Part shown: in pieces, positions 1-8,508 of the stretch
Layout of the letters: every line of letters starts with the position of its first letter
Numbering within the stretch: position 1 is the stretch's first letter
Assembly (NCBI RefSeq): GCF_000730385.1
Contig: NZ_CP008849.1
Location: 3,844,001-3,908,000 of the forward strand
Length of the DNA stretch: 64,000 nucleotides
Direction of reading: 5' to 3'
From: Alteromonas australica
GTDB lineage: Bacteria > Pseudomonadota > Gammaproteobacteria > Enterobacterales > Alteromonadaceae
Notes under the pieces: model-generated
Database searches by the model: none
What the model was told of the DNA's origin: nothing
Seen by the model: the letters and a program-made list of their open reading frames with translations, nothing else
Made by a program: the position numbers and the translations under genes

Positions 1-317
1 GCCTGCCAAAAAAACATGTAGGGTATTATATTGCTTCTCGCCCTAGTGTACCCTAATCCATTGATTAAGTTGATCTCACTCAGCAATTCCTTGACCCAAC
101 ACATGTGAATAAGAAGGCAAACGCCTACCTTGTGCCGTTGTTGATTAATAATAGTGAAATTCCATTTTTCAACCCTAAGCGCCACTGATTGGGCAACATG
201 AATGACATAAAATAGAAAGCTGATAACGGCAATAAAAAAGCGCTGTGCTTCGGTTGGGGACAAAACACAGCGCAAAGGGTAGGTGACCCAAGTTGGGGTG
301 TGCATGAAGGCATACAT
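1..317 (-). CDS. Possible partial ORF running off the left edge
   Basis: A minus-strand frame is open from an ATG at 317 to the window edge (about 105 codons). It starts MYAFMHTPTW, has a hydrophobic stretch near residues 27-42 and is basic later. I recognise no family. A perfect hairpin with a T-run lies inside it (240-273) and fits a terminator better than coding sequence, and there is no convincing ribosome site. It may be the start of a gene to the left or chance. The rest of 1-517 holds nothing else I can support. Confidence 0.2.
   Translation of the reverse strand, partial: MYAFMHTPTWVTYPLRCVLSPTEAQRFFIAVISFLFYVIHVAQSVALRVEKWNFTIINQQRHKVGVCLLIHMCWVKELLSEINLINGLGYTRARSNIIPYMFFWQ
240..273 (-). 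terminator. Hairpin with T-run, minus strand
   Basis: GCGCTGTG and CACAGCGC form a perfect 8-bp stem around an 18-nt loop. Read on the minus strand it is followed at once by TTTTTTATT, as in a Rho-independent terminator. The large loop is unusual. Any transcript it ends would start to its right, in the short space before the response regulator gene, so a small RNA or attenuated leader is possible. Confidence 0.4.
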
Positions 318-517
318 GATGTCAAGCACCTGATAAGTAAAACATCACGATGAGGCATTGTTGGGGAGCGAAAGGGGAAAAGTTCCGACGATTACGGGCA
401 ATTATGTCAGCATTGTGGCCAAGTTATGCTTTTTTTGCCGAACTCAGGCAATTGTGAAACTTGCACGGTATAGTACACACAATATCCATGTTCCTCTGTA
501 AATGAAGAGTGATTTTT

Positions 518-1207
518 ATGCCTAAAACCATTGCTTTGGTTGAAGATGATGCCGCGATTAGAGAAAACTATTTGGCGGTTTTACGCGCTCAGGGTTACCA
601 CGTAGATGCCTATGAAGATAGACCCAGCGCGTCACGCGCATTTAATGCAAACCTACCTGACCTTGCCATCATTGATATCGGCTTAAAAGAAGAGATGGAA
701 GGCGGTTTTTTACTGTGCCAGCAACTACGCAACTTGTCGCCAACCTTACCGATAATCTTTTTCACTGCCCGTGACAACGATGTGGATACTATCAGCGGGC
801 TTAGAATGGGCGCAGACGACTACCTCACCAAAGACATTAGTATGGCGCATTTGTTGGCCAGGATTGCGGCTTTGTTTCGCCGTATAGACTTGATGCGAGC
901 GCCAAAGGCACAAAATGATGAAACTGTGATTGGAGAATTACGTGTTGATGCATCGAGAATGACAGTGAGCTGGAAAAATGAACCCGTGGCGCTAACTGTG
1001 ACCGAATTTTGGATGCTACATGCTTTAATTAAACATCCCGGACACGTTAAAAGTCGCCAGCAATTAATGGATGAGTCTCGTATGGTGGTTGACGATACCA
1101 CCATTACCTCACACATAAAGCGGATGCGTAAAAAGTTTATTCAGCTTGATGCTCAATTTGATCATATCGATACCGTATACGGTATGGGTTATCGCTGGCA
1201 GCTATAG
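518..1207 (+). CDS. pdsR: Response regulator, dedicated sortase system type (PdsR-like)
   Basis: An OmpR/PhoB-type DNA-binding response regulator of 229 residues. The receiver domain fills residues 1-120, with the acidic pair near E9-D11, the phospho-acceptor Asp at about 53 (AIIDIGLK), Thr near 84 and Lys near 106. A winged-helix output domain follows (about 135-229, ending DTVYGMGYRWQL). I chose the ATG at 518 over an upstream GTG at 509 because GAAGAG lies just before it. The kinase gene starts 12 bases downstream, so the pair is one operon. The sequence resembles regulators found beside GN-class sortases of marine proteobacteria; that identity is by recognition, and no sortase or sortase target is in view, so those genes would lie to the left or elsewhere. 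Confidence 0.85.
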   Translation: MPKTIALVEDDAAIRENYLAVLRAQGYHVDAYEDRPSASRAFNANLPDLAIIDIGLKEEMEGGFLLCQQLRNLSPTLPIIFFTARDNDVDTISGLRMGADDYLTKDISMAHLLARIAALFRRIDLMRAPKAQNDETVIGELRVDASRMTVSWKNEPVALTVTEFWMLHALIKHPGHVKSRQQLMDESRMVVDDTTITSHIKRMRKKFIQLDAQFDHIDTVYGMGYRWQL

Positions 1208-1219
1208 GGCATTCACCTA

Positions 1220-3397
1220 ATGCGGTTTCGTTTTTCCATACGTCTACAGCTTCTGGTGCTGTCACTGTTTTTATTTGCTATTCCGTATTTAGGATACAAA
1301 TACGTATGGGAATTAGAACAGTATTTGCGCATTGGCCAAGAACAAACCATGATTGGTACGGCTAGAGCCGTGGCCACTGCCCTACACGAACGCCCTGCGC
1401 TGTTTGACAGTCAATCTGCGTATCTAAAGAATGTACGCCCAGGCACAGATCTTTACGCACCGCCTATACAATACCCTATTCAGCTTGATGGCGAACTTAA
1501 TGATTGGCAGCGAATTGATCACTTGGTGGCAAGTTATGGCAGCGATGAAGTCGTCGAAACCTACACAAAGACACTGGCTAACCCCAACCCCACTTTACGC
1601 TTCAAACACATGGTGGGACGTTACGGCCAGTTTTTGTATGCTATGTTTGAAGTCACTGATGATGTATTGCTTTGGCGTCAACCCAATAGTTTAAGTGTAG
1701 AAAGAGCAGACCATTTACTGATTGGGTTAAAAACGCCACAAGGCGACCTCGCACGTTATGTTATCGCCCCTTTTGAGAGCGGATGGGTAAACGCGTATAA
1801 GTTGTCAGATAACCCCAACACCTATCGTGCGGTTAAGAATGCCCTACAGATACAAGGACGCTGGCAGCAAACCGCCACCGGCTACAATATAGAGCTTCGT
1901 TTTCCTTTATCGATGACAACAGATGCTTTGGGCTTCGCCATTGTAGATGTTGATGATGATAGGACTAGAGAGAAACGACACGCCATTGGCACTGCTAACC
2001 CCAATCATATTGAGGAGCTAGGCACCGTAGTTACGCCGTCACCGGAAATTGAACGAATTTTGGCGGGATTGAAATACGCAGACTCACGGGTTTGGGTGAT
2101 AGATAAACACAAACGTGTGCTTGCTCGGGCCGGCGATATTCAAACCGCCCCAGGTATTGCAATAAAAGATGCCAGGCGCGAATCGCAAGGTGTGTGGGGA
2201 TGGATAGAATCCCGTTGGCTACTGCCCCTTTATTACCATATTCTCACAAAACCACCGGCAGATTTCGTAGACGAACTAGAAGACGCCTATGCCCTCGCCG
2301 GTCAAGATCTCGGCAAGGCCCTTGCTGGTCAACCCGATTCTTTATGGCGTCTTAGTCCAGACAATAAAGCGGTGATTTTATCCGCCTCTTACCCTATTTT
2401 TATTGAAGGTAACGTGATGGGCGCGGTAGTGGTAGAGCAAACCACAAATGGTATTCGTTCTTTGCGTAATCGCGCCTTAGAGCAACTTTTCCACGTAATA
2501 CTGGCAGTCATGCTACTTGGTACAGTAGGCTTACTATTATTTGCAAACCGCATCTCTGGCCGCATTCGCCATTTACGGGACAGCACCGAGCGCATCATCG
2601 ACAACAACGGAAAAATTGTGGGCACCTTACCTGTGAGTAAAAATCAAGATGAAATTGGTGATTTATCTCGTGCGTTTTCAGATGTGCTTCAACGTTTGCA
2701 GCAATATAACTCGTACCTGGAAAATATGGCGGCGCGATTGTCTCATGAGCTGCGAACGCCCATTGCCATCGTTAAATCTTCGCTAGACACCTTTTCGCAA
2801 ATCGATGATGAGTCTCAAAAAGATATTTTTATACAGCGAGCGCAAAGTGGAATTCATCGACTCAGTACCATTTTAAATAGCATGAGCGAAGCCACAAGAT
2901 TAGAGCAAGCCCTTGTGGATGAAGAACGCGTAACCTTTCAACTCGCTAACGTAGTTGAAGGATGTGTTGGCGGGTACGTGCATGCCTACACGCAACGTAA
3001 ATTCAGCTTTGCTTGTCATACCGACAACAGTAAATTGCATGGCTCACCAGACTTAATTGCACAAATGTTGGATAAAGTGGTAGCAAATGCCGTTGACTTC
3101 AGCCAAAACAATGATGAAATAAGCCTCTCCATTTCGCAAAAAGATAAACAAATTCAGCTTATTATCTACAACCCTGGTCCATTACTGCCCGATGGTATGA
3201 AGTCGCAACTCGTCAATTCTATGGTCTCCGTGCGTGCCGATGCCACACGCCATGAAAAGAGTGATACCCCCCACTTAGGCCTAGGTTTGTTTATTGCCGA
3301 CCTTATTGCTAACTTTCACCGCGGCACCCTTAATATTAGCAACGCCCCTGATTTTAGTGGCGTAGAAGTGATTTTTACCTTCCCCACCTTAAAGTAA
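1220..3397 (+). CDS. pdsS: Sensor histidine kinase, dedicated sortase system type (PdsS-like)
   Basis: Inner-membrane sensor kinase of 725 residues. A membrane helix (about 10-27) leads to a long periplasmic part containing a CBM9/DOMON-like segment (IQLDGELNDW near residue 90). A second helix lies near 425-445, followed by HAMP, then the phospho-acceptor box RLSHELRTPIAIVKSS (His near 512) and a HATPase domain with an N box (NAVDF) and G2 box (HLGLGLFIADL). The usual DxGxG box is replaced by NPGPLLPD, so the nucleotide pocket is atypical. The carbohydrate-binding-like sensor suggests surface or glycan sensing, which is inference. It presumably phosphorylates the regulator encoded 12 bases upstream. 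Confidence 0.85.
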   Translation: MRFRFSIRLQLLVLSLFLFAIPYLGYKYVWELEQYLRIGQEQTMIGTARAVATALHERPALFDSQSAYLKNVRPGTDLYAPPIQYPIQLDGELNDWQRIDHLVASYGSDEVVETYTKTLANPNPTLRFKHMVGRYGQFLYAMFEVTDDVLLWRQPNSLSVERADHLLIGLKTPQGDLARYVIAPFESGWVNAYKLSDNPNTYRAVKNALQIQGRWQQTATGYNIELRFPLSMTTDALGFAIVDVDDDRTREKRHAIGTANPNHIEELGTVVTPSPEIERILAGLKYADSRVWVIDKHKRVLARAGDIQTAPGIAIKDARRESQGVWGWIESRWLLPLYYHILTKPPADFVDELEDAYALAGQDLGKALAGQPDSLWRLSPDNKAVILSASYPIFIEGNVMGAVVVEQTTNGIRSLRNRALEQLFHVILAVMLLGTVGLLLFANRISGRIRHLRDSTERIIDNNGKIVGTLPVSKNQDEIGDLSRAFSDVLQRLQQYNSYLENMAARLSHELRTPIAIVKSSLDTFSQIDDESQKDIFIQRAQSGIHRLSTILNSMSEATRLEQALVDEERVTFQLANVVEGCVGGYVHAYTQRKFSFACHTDNSKLHGSPDLIAQMLDKVVANAVDFSQNNDEISLSISQKDKQIQLIIYNPGPLLPDGMKSQLVNSMVSVRADATRHEKSDTPHLGLGLFIADLIANFHRGTLNISNAPDFSGVEVIFTFPTLK

Positions 3398-3424
3398 CAC
3401 TTAAAACTTTTTTAAAAAAATATC

Positions 3425-3447
3425 ACCATGATAATTATTATCATTTG
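3425..3447 (+). promoter_or_regulatory. Fur box
   Basis: ATGATAATTATTATCATTTG is a near-perfect Fur operator built on the GATAAT/ATTATC inverted repeat. It lies about 80 bases before the receptor start, right after the kinase gene, and predicts iron repression of the receptor and probably of piuC downstream. Confidence 0.85.
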
Positions 3448-3526
3448 TATTTACAAAAATTTTGACTTTCTTTACACTTCTGATCACACACATACAGATA
3501 CTTCAAAGAAGACACTAGGAAACACA

Positions 3527-5821
3527 ATGAAAAATAAAAGCTTATCGATGGGTGCATCTACCATTGCTGCGGCCTTAGCATTTGGACACAGTGCCGCATT
3601 TGCGCAAGATACCGATGTTGATTGTAAAGACTTAACGGCTGCAGAGTGCGCAAAACAAAGCGACGAGGCCATTGAGCTCATTCGAATTCATGGCGTTCAG
3701 CAGTCGATATACCGTTATAGCAAGTCTGGCGATCCTCGCCGTGTTGCGGATTTAGTTGATACACCACAAACCATTAGCGTTCTTACTCAAGACCAAATTC
3801 AAGAGAGCGGAAAAACCGACCTTAAAGATATTCTTTCAGCGCAGGCCGGTGTAACGCTGGGTACTGGTGAGAATGGTAATGCTTTTGGTGATCGCTATAT
3901 TATTCGAGGCCACGAAGCCCGCAGCGATGTTTTTGTTGATGGACTGCGTGACCCAGGCATGACCACGCGTGAAAGCTTTGCTACCGAACGTGTTGAAATT
4001 ACGAAAGGCCCAAGCTCTACATTTGCCGGTCGTGGTTCATCAGGCGGTGCGGTTAACTCTATTACTAAAAAGGCGTCAACCAGCTACAACTTTGGCCGCG
4101 TAGATGCAGCCATCGGTACCGATGAACATACTCGTTTTACTCTCGATTTAAATAAGACACTTACCGAAAACAGCGCCGTTCGTTTAAACGCCCTGACGTC
4201 GTCAGAAGACAAGCCAGGTCGCGAAGGTATTGAACGAGATCGTAATGGCCTTCAGCTTTCTTATGTAAACCAACCTACCGATCGCTTGTCGTTTACTGGT
4301 GATATTTACTATCTTGATGCGGAAGATAAGCCTGACCTTGGCAGCTACTTCGACCGCGATGCCGGCTATCCTCTTGAAGATATTCCAGTATACGCACAAG
4401 ATGAAGACTTCATGAACTCAGAAGTGACGACCTTTACACTGCGTACCGAGTATGAAATTAGTGACAACGTGCGTTTTTATAACGCGACCCGCGTCGGTAA
4501 AACAGAAAATGAATATGTCACTACCGGTATGCGAGGAACAAACCGAGACGCAACCGACCCTGATGCCCCTGGTGCCTACACGCTATCGCTAAGCAATCAC
4601 CAAGGCTGGCAAGATGTTGACTATGTCACTACTCAGTTTAACCTATTCTGGGACACGCAATTTGCCGGCTTTGAGCATAAATTTGTGTTCGGTTTTGAGT
4701 ACACCGACGAGTCAGTGGACAACGGTGTATTCAGTGTAGAATACGGAAATGAGTCAAACTGCTTAACCGGTGGTCGTCGTGGTGTATCTGAAAGCTACTG
4801 CCTGCTCGATGGTGATGGCAACATGGTAGACAACATCAACAGCCTAATGGGTAAACAAATCACCCGTGGTGATGCTGACGCGCTTTACGATATTGAAACC
4901 TACTCATTGTACGCAATGGATACCTTCGAGCTAACTGAAGCCCTTGATGTATTTTTCGGCTTACGTATAGATAGCTACGACTATAGCAACCAAACATCTT
5001 CTGAACTCTATGAATTCTCTGATGAACTTTATAACGGCCACGCCGGCCTTGTTTATGAAGTATCAGAGCACGGTAATATTTATGCCTCTTACAGTACAGC
5101 CACTAACATTAATGGCGGCGAGTCTGACCTAGGTGCTAACTGTGGCTATGGCGGCCTTTGCGGTACACCTGAGCAAGCGGCGCAAGCCGATCCTGAACAA
5201 GTAGAAAATATTGAACTTGGTACTAAATGGCTATTGTTTGATGAGAAACTCAGCGCTAATGCCGCTATTTTCCGCATCACCAAAAGCGATGTACACGAAA
5301 GCGTAGGCGATGCATATTCTACGCTAGGCACACTAAACACCGGTGAGAACCGCGTTGAAGGTGTAGAATTTGGTGTGAGTGGTGACGTGACTGAGAAGTT
5401 TAGCATTCAAGCGTCTGCGGCCGTTATGGACTCTGAAGTACTAGACTCTTATTCTGACGATAACATTGGCCTTGCACTGAGTAACTTTGCTGATAAGAGC
5501 TTCTACCTACAAATGCGTTATCAACCCAACGAGAAGTTCGCGTTCGGTGGTGATTACAGCTATCAATCTGAAATGTATGGTGGCCAACCCGATACGGCGG
5601 CGGGTTACGATGCTGATGCGGGTGAATACAGTATTCGCGTACCTGACTATCAAGTTATCAACCTCTTTGCTAACTACTATCACTCAGAATCATTGACATT
5701 CCGTGTTAATATCGGCAATGCCCTTGATGAAGAGTACTGGACAGCGGCATACCGTTCTGGCGCCTTCATGTACATAGGTGATGGCCGTAATATTACCGGC
5801 ACCGTGAACTACGAGTTCTAA
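3527..5821 (+). CDS. TonB-dependent catecholate siderophore receptor (Fiu-like)
   Basis: Outer-membrane receptor for ferric siderophores, 764 residues from the ATG at 3527, which follows an AGGA ribosome site; an upstream in-frame start runs through the Fur box and is not used. A signal peptide ends near AAFA-QD. The plug domain (about 60-200) contains DTPQTISVLTQDQIQESG, the RGHEARSDVFVDGLRD stretch and VEITKGPSS. The rest is a 22-strand type barrel ending in NYEF, with a terminal Phe as in outer-membrane proteins. The Fur box and the following piuC-like gene match the fiu-ybiX arrangement of Escherichia coli, which points to a catecholate ligand; the ligand itself cannot be read from sequence. 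Confidence 0.9.
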   Translation: MKNKSLSMGASTIAAALAFGHSAAFAQDTDVDCKDLTAAECAKQSDEAIELIRIHGVQQSIYRYSKSGDPRRVADLVDTPQTISVLTQDQIQESGKTDLKDILSAQAGVTLGTGENGNAFGDRYIIRGHEARSDVFVDGLRDPGMTTRESFATERVEITKGPSSTFAGRGSSGGAVNSITKKASTSYNFGRVDAAIGTDEHTRFTLDLNKTLTENSAVRLNALTSSEDKPGREGIERDRNGLQLSYVNQPTDRLSFTGDIYYLDAEDKPDLGSYFDRDAGYPLEDIPVYAQDEDFMNSEVTTFTLRTEYEISDNVRFYNATRVGKTENEYVTTGMRGTNRDATDPDAPGAYTLSLSNHQGWQDVDYVTTQFNLFWDTQFAGFEHKFVFGFEYTDESVDNGVFSVEYGNESNCLTGGRRGVSESYCLLDGDGNMVDNINSLMGKQITRGDADALYDIETYSLYAMDTFELTEALDVFFGLRIDSYDYSNQTSSELYEFSDELYNGHAGLVYEVSEHGNIYASYSTATNINGGESDLGANCGYGGLCGTPEQAAQADPEQVENIELGTKWLLFDEKLSANAAIFRITKSDVHESVGDAYSTLGTLNTGENRVEGVEFGVSGDVTEKFSIQASAAVMDSEVLDSYSDDNIGLALSNFADKSFYLQMRYQPNEKFAFGGDYSYQSEMYGGQPDTAAGYDADAGEYSIRVPDYQVINLFANYYHSESLTFRVNIGNALDEEYWTAAYRSGAFMYIGDGRNITGTVNYEF

Positions 5822-5850
5822 TTAGCCACGACAAAGAGATACGTTGAACC

Positions 5851-6531
5851 ATGATCGTTATTGATAACCTGCTAAGTGCTAACGAAGTTGAACAATTTGT
5901 TGAAGCACTGGCGCTTGTGCCCTTTAATGATGGTAAAGAAACCGCCATGGGCATGGCCGCTGGGGTTAAAAATAACGGTCAGGCAGACGCACAAAATAAG
6001 CAAGTTCAGCAACTGGCTAATCACTTGCTATCGACATTGGGAAGCCACCCTAAGGTGGTTTCTGCTGCGCTTCCTCAACGTATCTTCCCGCCTTGCTTTA
6101 ATCGCTATAGCGAATCACAAACCTATGGTTATCATGTTGATGCGGCCATTATGCGCATCCCCAATACACCGGACGTATTAAGAAGTGATATGTCGATGAC
6201 GGTGTTCTTATCTGACCCTGATAGCTATGAAGGAGGAGAACTCGTTATTCAAACAGGGTTTGGCGAGCAGAGTATCAAGTGTGCCGCTGGCAGTGCTATT
6301 TTATACCCATCTTCAAGTTTACATAAAGTGACCCCCGTTACCAAAGGTGAACGAATGGCGGCCATCACGTGGATGCAAAGCATGGTCAGTGATCAGCACA
6401 TTCGCGAGACGCTTTATCAATTGGATCAAAGCATTCAGTCACTTATTGCTAATGAGTCGGCCACGCGAGAAGAACTTGACCAATTGCATCATGTTTATCA
6501 CAATCTGATTCGCAAATTTACCCAATTGTAA
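5851..6531 (+). CDS. piuC: Fe(II)/2-oxoglutarate-dependent hydroxylase, PiuC/YbiX family
   Basis: PKHD-type dioxygenase of 226 residues, the normal family length. The metal site is visible as HVD (His and Asp in YGYHVDAAIM, about residues 94-96) and a distal His in SSSLHKVTPVTKGER, where the Arg would bind 2-oxoglutarate. The double-stranded beta-helix core lies between them. It starts 29 bases after the siderophore receptor and is probably co-transcribed and Fur-controlled. Family members accompany siderophore receptors and are thought to help handle the siderophore or its iron; the substrate is not established by the sequence. Confidence 0.9.
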   Translation: MIVIDNLLSANEVEQFVEALALVPFNDGKETAMGMAAGVKNNGQADAQNKQVQQLANHLLSTLGSHPKVVSAALPQRIFPPCFNRYSESQTYGYHVDAAIMRIPNTPDVLRSDMSMTVFLSDPDSYEGGELVIQTGFGEQSIKCAAGSAILYPSSSLHKVTPVTKGERMAAITWMQSMVSDQHIRETLYQLDQSIQSLIANESATREELDQLHHVYHNLIRKFTQL

Positions 6532-6624
6532 AAACCTACCAACTGGCAATGAAAGTAAAACCTGACTTGTCGGGTCTCTATATCGGGTATAGGCTATATA
6601 TCACTCACCATTTGAGAAACCTGC

Positions 6625-7281
6625 ATGAGAACAACACCTGTCCAGTTCATTTATTTGCTACTTTTCACCTTCTCGTGTTTATTTGTTAATGCGCAAGAAT
6701 CGGTATCGGTGCAGGTTAACCTAAATGATGCCGAAAGCCATGCCGTGGAAAATGCCGTTATTATTTTTACGCCAACCTTTTCTGCCCCCGCAGTCTCAGA
6801 GCAGAACCAAACACCGGCAATCATGAATCAAATTGATAAACAATTTGCACCTCATGTTTTAGTGGTTCAAGCCGGCAGGTTTATTGCCTTTCCAAATGCC
6901 GACAACCTCTTTCATCACGTCTATTCTTTCTCGCCCGCAAAGCAATTTGAATTAAAGCTGTATAAGGAATTTACTGCTGAACCTTTGCGCTTCGACGAGC
7001 CGGGAATAGTGGACATAGGCTGTAACATTCACGATTGGATGTTAGGCTATATTGTGGTTACAGAGTCGCCCTATTTTATTAAGACAGACACCCATGGCAA
7101 AGCACAGATTGACCTACCAGCGGGTGAGTACGCGTTATCATTCTGGCACCCCCGCGCTAAGGATGCGACACCATTTAGCCAGAACACCATGGTATTTGAC
7201 ACCTCAAAGACCCTGTCTTTGCAACTCGATACAGTGATTGAAAACGACCTGGGGTTTGATGATGGGTTTGGCGAATACTAG
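6625..7281 (+). CDS. Periplasmic cupredoxin-like protein (methylamine-utilisation-like annotation)
   Basis: A 218-residue exported protein with a signal peptide ending near VNAQ. A plastocyanin-like domain covers about 65-150: the first copper ligand would be a His in NLFHHVYSF, and Cys, His and Met lie in GCNIHDWMLGYIVV, the type-1 copper pattern. A carboxypeptidase-regulatory-like beta sandwich follows (GKAQIDLPAGEYALSFWHP). Such proteins are often labelled methylamine utilisation protein, but nothing here supports methylamine metabolism. It overlaps the next gene by 23 bases, so the two likely work together. Electron transfer or copper binding at the periplasm is inference. Confidence 0.7.
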   Translation: MRTTPVQFIYLLLFTFSCLFVNAQESVSVQVNLNDAESHAVENAVIIFTPTFSAPAVSEQNQTPAIMNQIDKQFAPHVLVVQAGRFIAFPNADNLFHHVYSFSPAKQFELKLYKEFTAEPLRFDEPGIVDIGCNIHDWMLGYIVVTESPYFIKTDTHGKAQIDLPAGEYALSFWHPRAKDATPFSQNTMVFDTSKTLSLQLDTVIENDLGFDDGFGEY

Positions 7282-8497
7282 CCGTACGCCTTTAACTAGC
7301 GCAGCCGTTTTCCTACTGACGCTTTTAGTCAGTGGTCAACTTTATGCAGACACCACCTTACTATTGCGTGGTGAATTGGTTAGCCAAGATGCAGACACCA
7401 GTTTTCAACAGCAAGGCATTAGTCATCAACGCTTCGACGATAATGAAATACAGCTGTCGCAAGCCATTTTAAGTACCCGCTTACAGCTAAACAGTGATTG
7501 GAAACTTCATGGTGTCTTCAACGCTTACAGTGATGGCGAGAAAACAGTGGGGGTCTCGCAGTTATTCGCCCAGTATCGTCCGTTGGTACGCCACACCATT
7601 AAACCCGAAGTCAAAGTCGGTGCTTTTTACCCCGCGCTTTCTGTCGAAAATACGGATATGGCTTGGCTATCTCCTCACTTTCTCTCGAACTCAGCCATTA
7701 ATAGTTGGATTGGCGAGGAGCTTCGCATTGGAGGGGTAGAAGCCAGTTTACGGCAAAACGGCCGTCAGGTAAGACGTTCATGGTCGTGGAAAGCCTTAGC
7801 TGGCCTGTTTAAAGGCAATGACACCACAGGCACCTTATTATCTTGGCGTGGCTTCGCGTTACACGATCGCCAATCATTGTTTGACGATAGGGTTAATTTC
7901 TACCCCCTGCCTTGGATAGTGAATGATGATGAGTTAAATGCCCCTGCTTGGACAGAGCCCTTTAGAGAAATAGATAACCGAATAGGGTTCTACTTAGGCG
8001 GTCACCTCGCTTACCAGCGGCAATCGGAGCTACGTTATTATTACTACGACAATAGAGCAAATCCGATAAAAGTAGACCCAGATAGGCTTTATGCATGGCG
8101 AACTAAATTTCACTCTTTGTCTGTTCGACACCGCCTATCCTCTAAGCTAACTTTATTCAGCCAAGCGCTAGCGGGAAGCACATTAATGGGGGAAGATATT
8201 GTCAGAAACCACTTCTATAGTGTGTATCTTGCTGCTAGCTATCAACTTGACAACGCGGTGCTGTCTACTCGCTTAGACTGGTATCATGTGATTGATGATG
8301 ACTCTACATGGCGAGATCCCAACCGAAGCATCGGCCAAGCCATGACGTTAAATTACTCCCGCCCCCTTTCCGAGTTGTTAACCCTGTCAGCGGAATGGCA
8401 ACTGAATAAGGGTAAGCAGGCAAACCGCGTTGAGGCTCAGCACAGTGAATCTTTCAGTGAACATAGCGCCAAGCTAGCGATAACCCTTCGTTATTAA
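7259..8497 (+). CDS. Outer-membrane beta-barrel protein, unknown substrate
   Basis: About 412 residues from the ATG at 7259 or its neighbour at 7262, overlapping the end of the cupredoxin gene. A signal peptide (VFLLTLLVSGQLYA) is followed by alternating polar/aromatic strands typical of a 14-18 strand porin, with Tyr-rich stretches (ELRYYYYDN) and a C-terminus ending LAITLRY, an outer-membrane-type terminal aromatic. I recognise no named porin family. Translational coupling to the cupredoxin gene suggests a paired outer-membrane/periplasm function, perhaps with iron or copper given the Fur-linked genes just upstream. Confidence 0.65.
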   Translation: MMGLANTSRTPLTSAAVFLLTLLVSGQLYADTTLLLRGELVSQDADTSFQQQGISHQRFDDNEIQLSQAILSTRLQLNSDWKLHGVFNAYSDGEKTVGVSQLFAQYRPLVRHTIKPEVKVGAFYPALSVENTDMAWLSPHFLSNSAINSWIGEELRIGGVEASLRQNGRQVRRSWSWKALAGLFKGNDTTGTLLSWRGFALHDRQSLFDDRVNFYPLPWIVNDDELNAPAWTEPFREIDNRIGFYLGGHLAYQRQSELRYYYYDNRANPIKVDPDRLYAWRTKFHSLSVRHRLSSKLTLFSQALAGSTLMGEDIVRNHFYSVYLAASYQLDNAVLSTRLDWYHVIDDDSTWRDPNRSIGQAMTLNYSRPLSELLTLSAEWQLNKGKQANRVEAQHSESFSEHSAKLAITLRY

Positions 8498-8508
8498 CAC
8501 CGAAGCGG

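Noticed and set aside
125-358. A 77-codon minus-strand frame at the left end
   Set aside because: It runs through the terminator hairpin and its Cys/Pro-rich sequence looks like chance; the edge-open frame in another phase is only slightly better.
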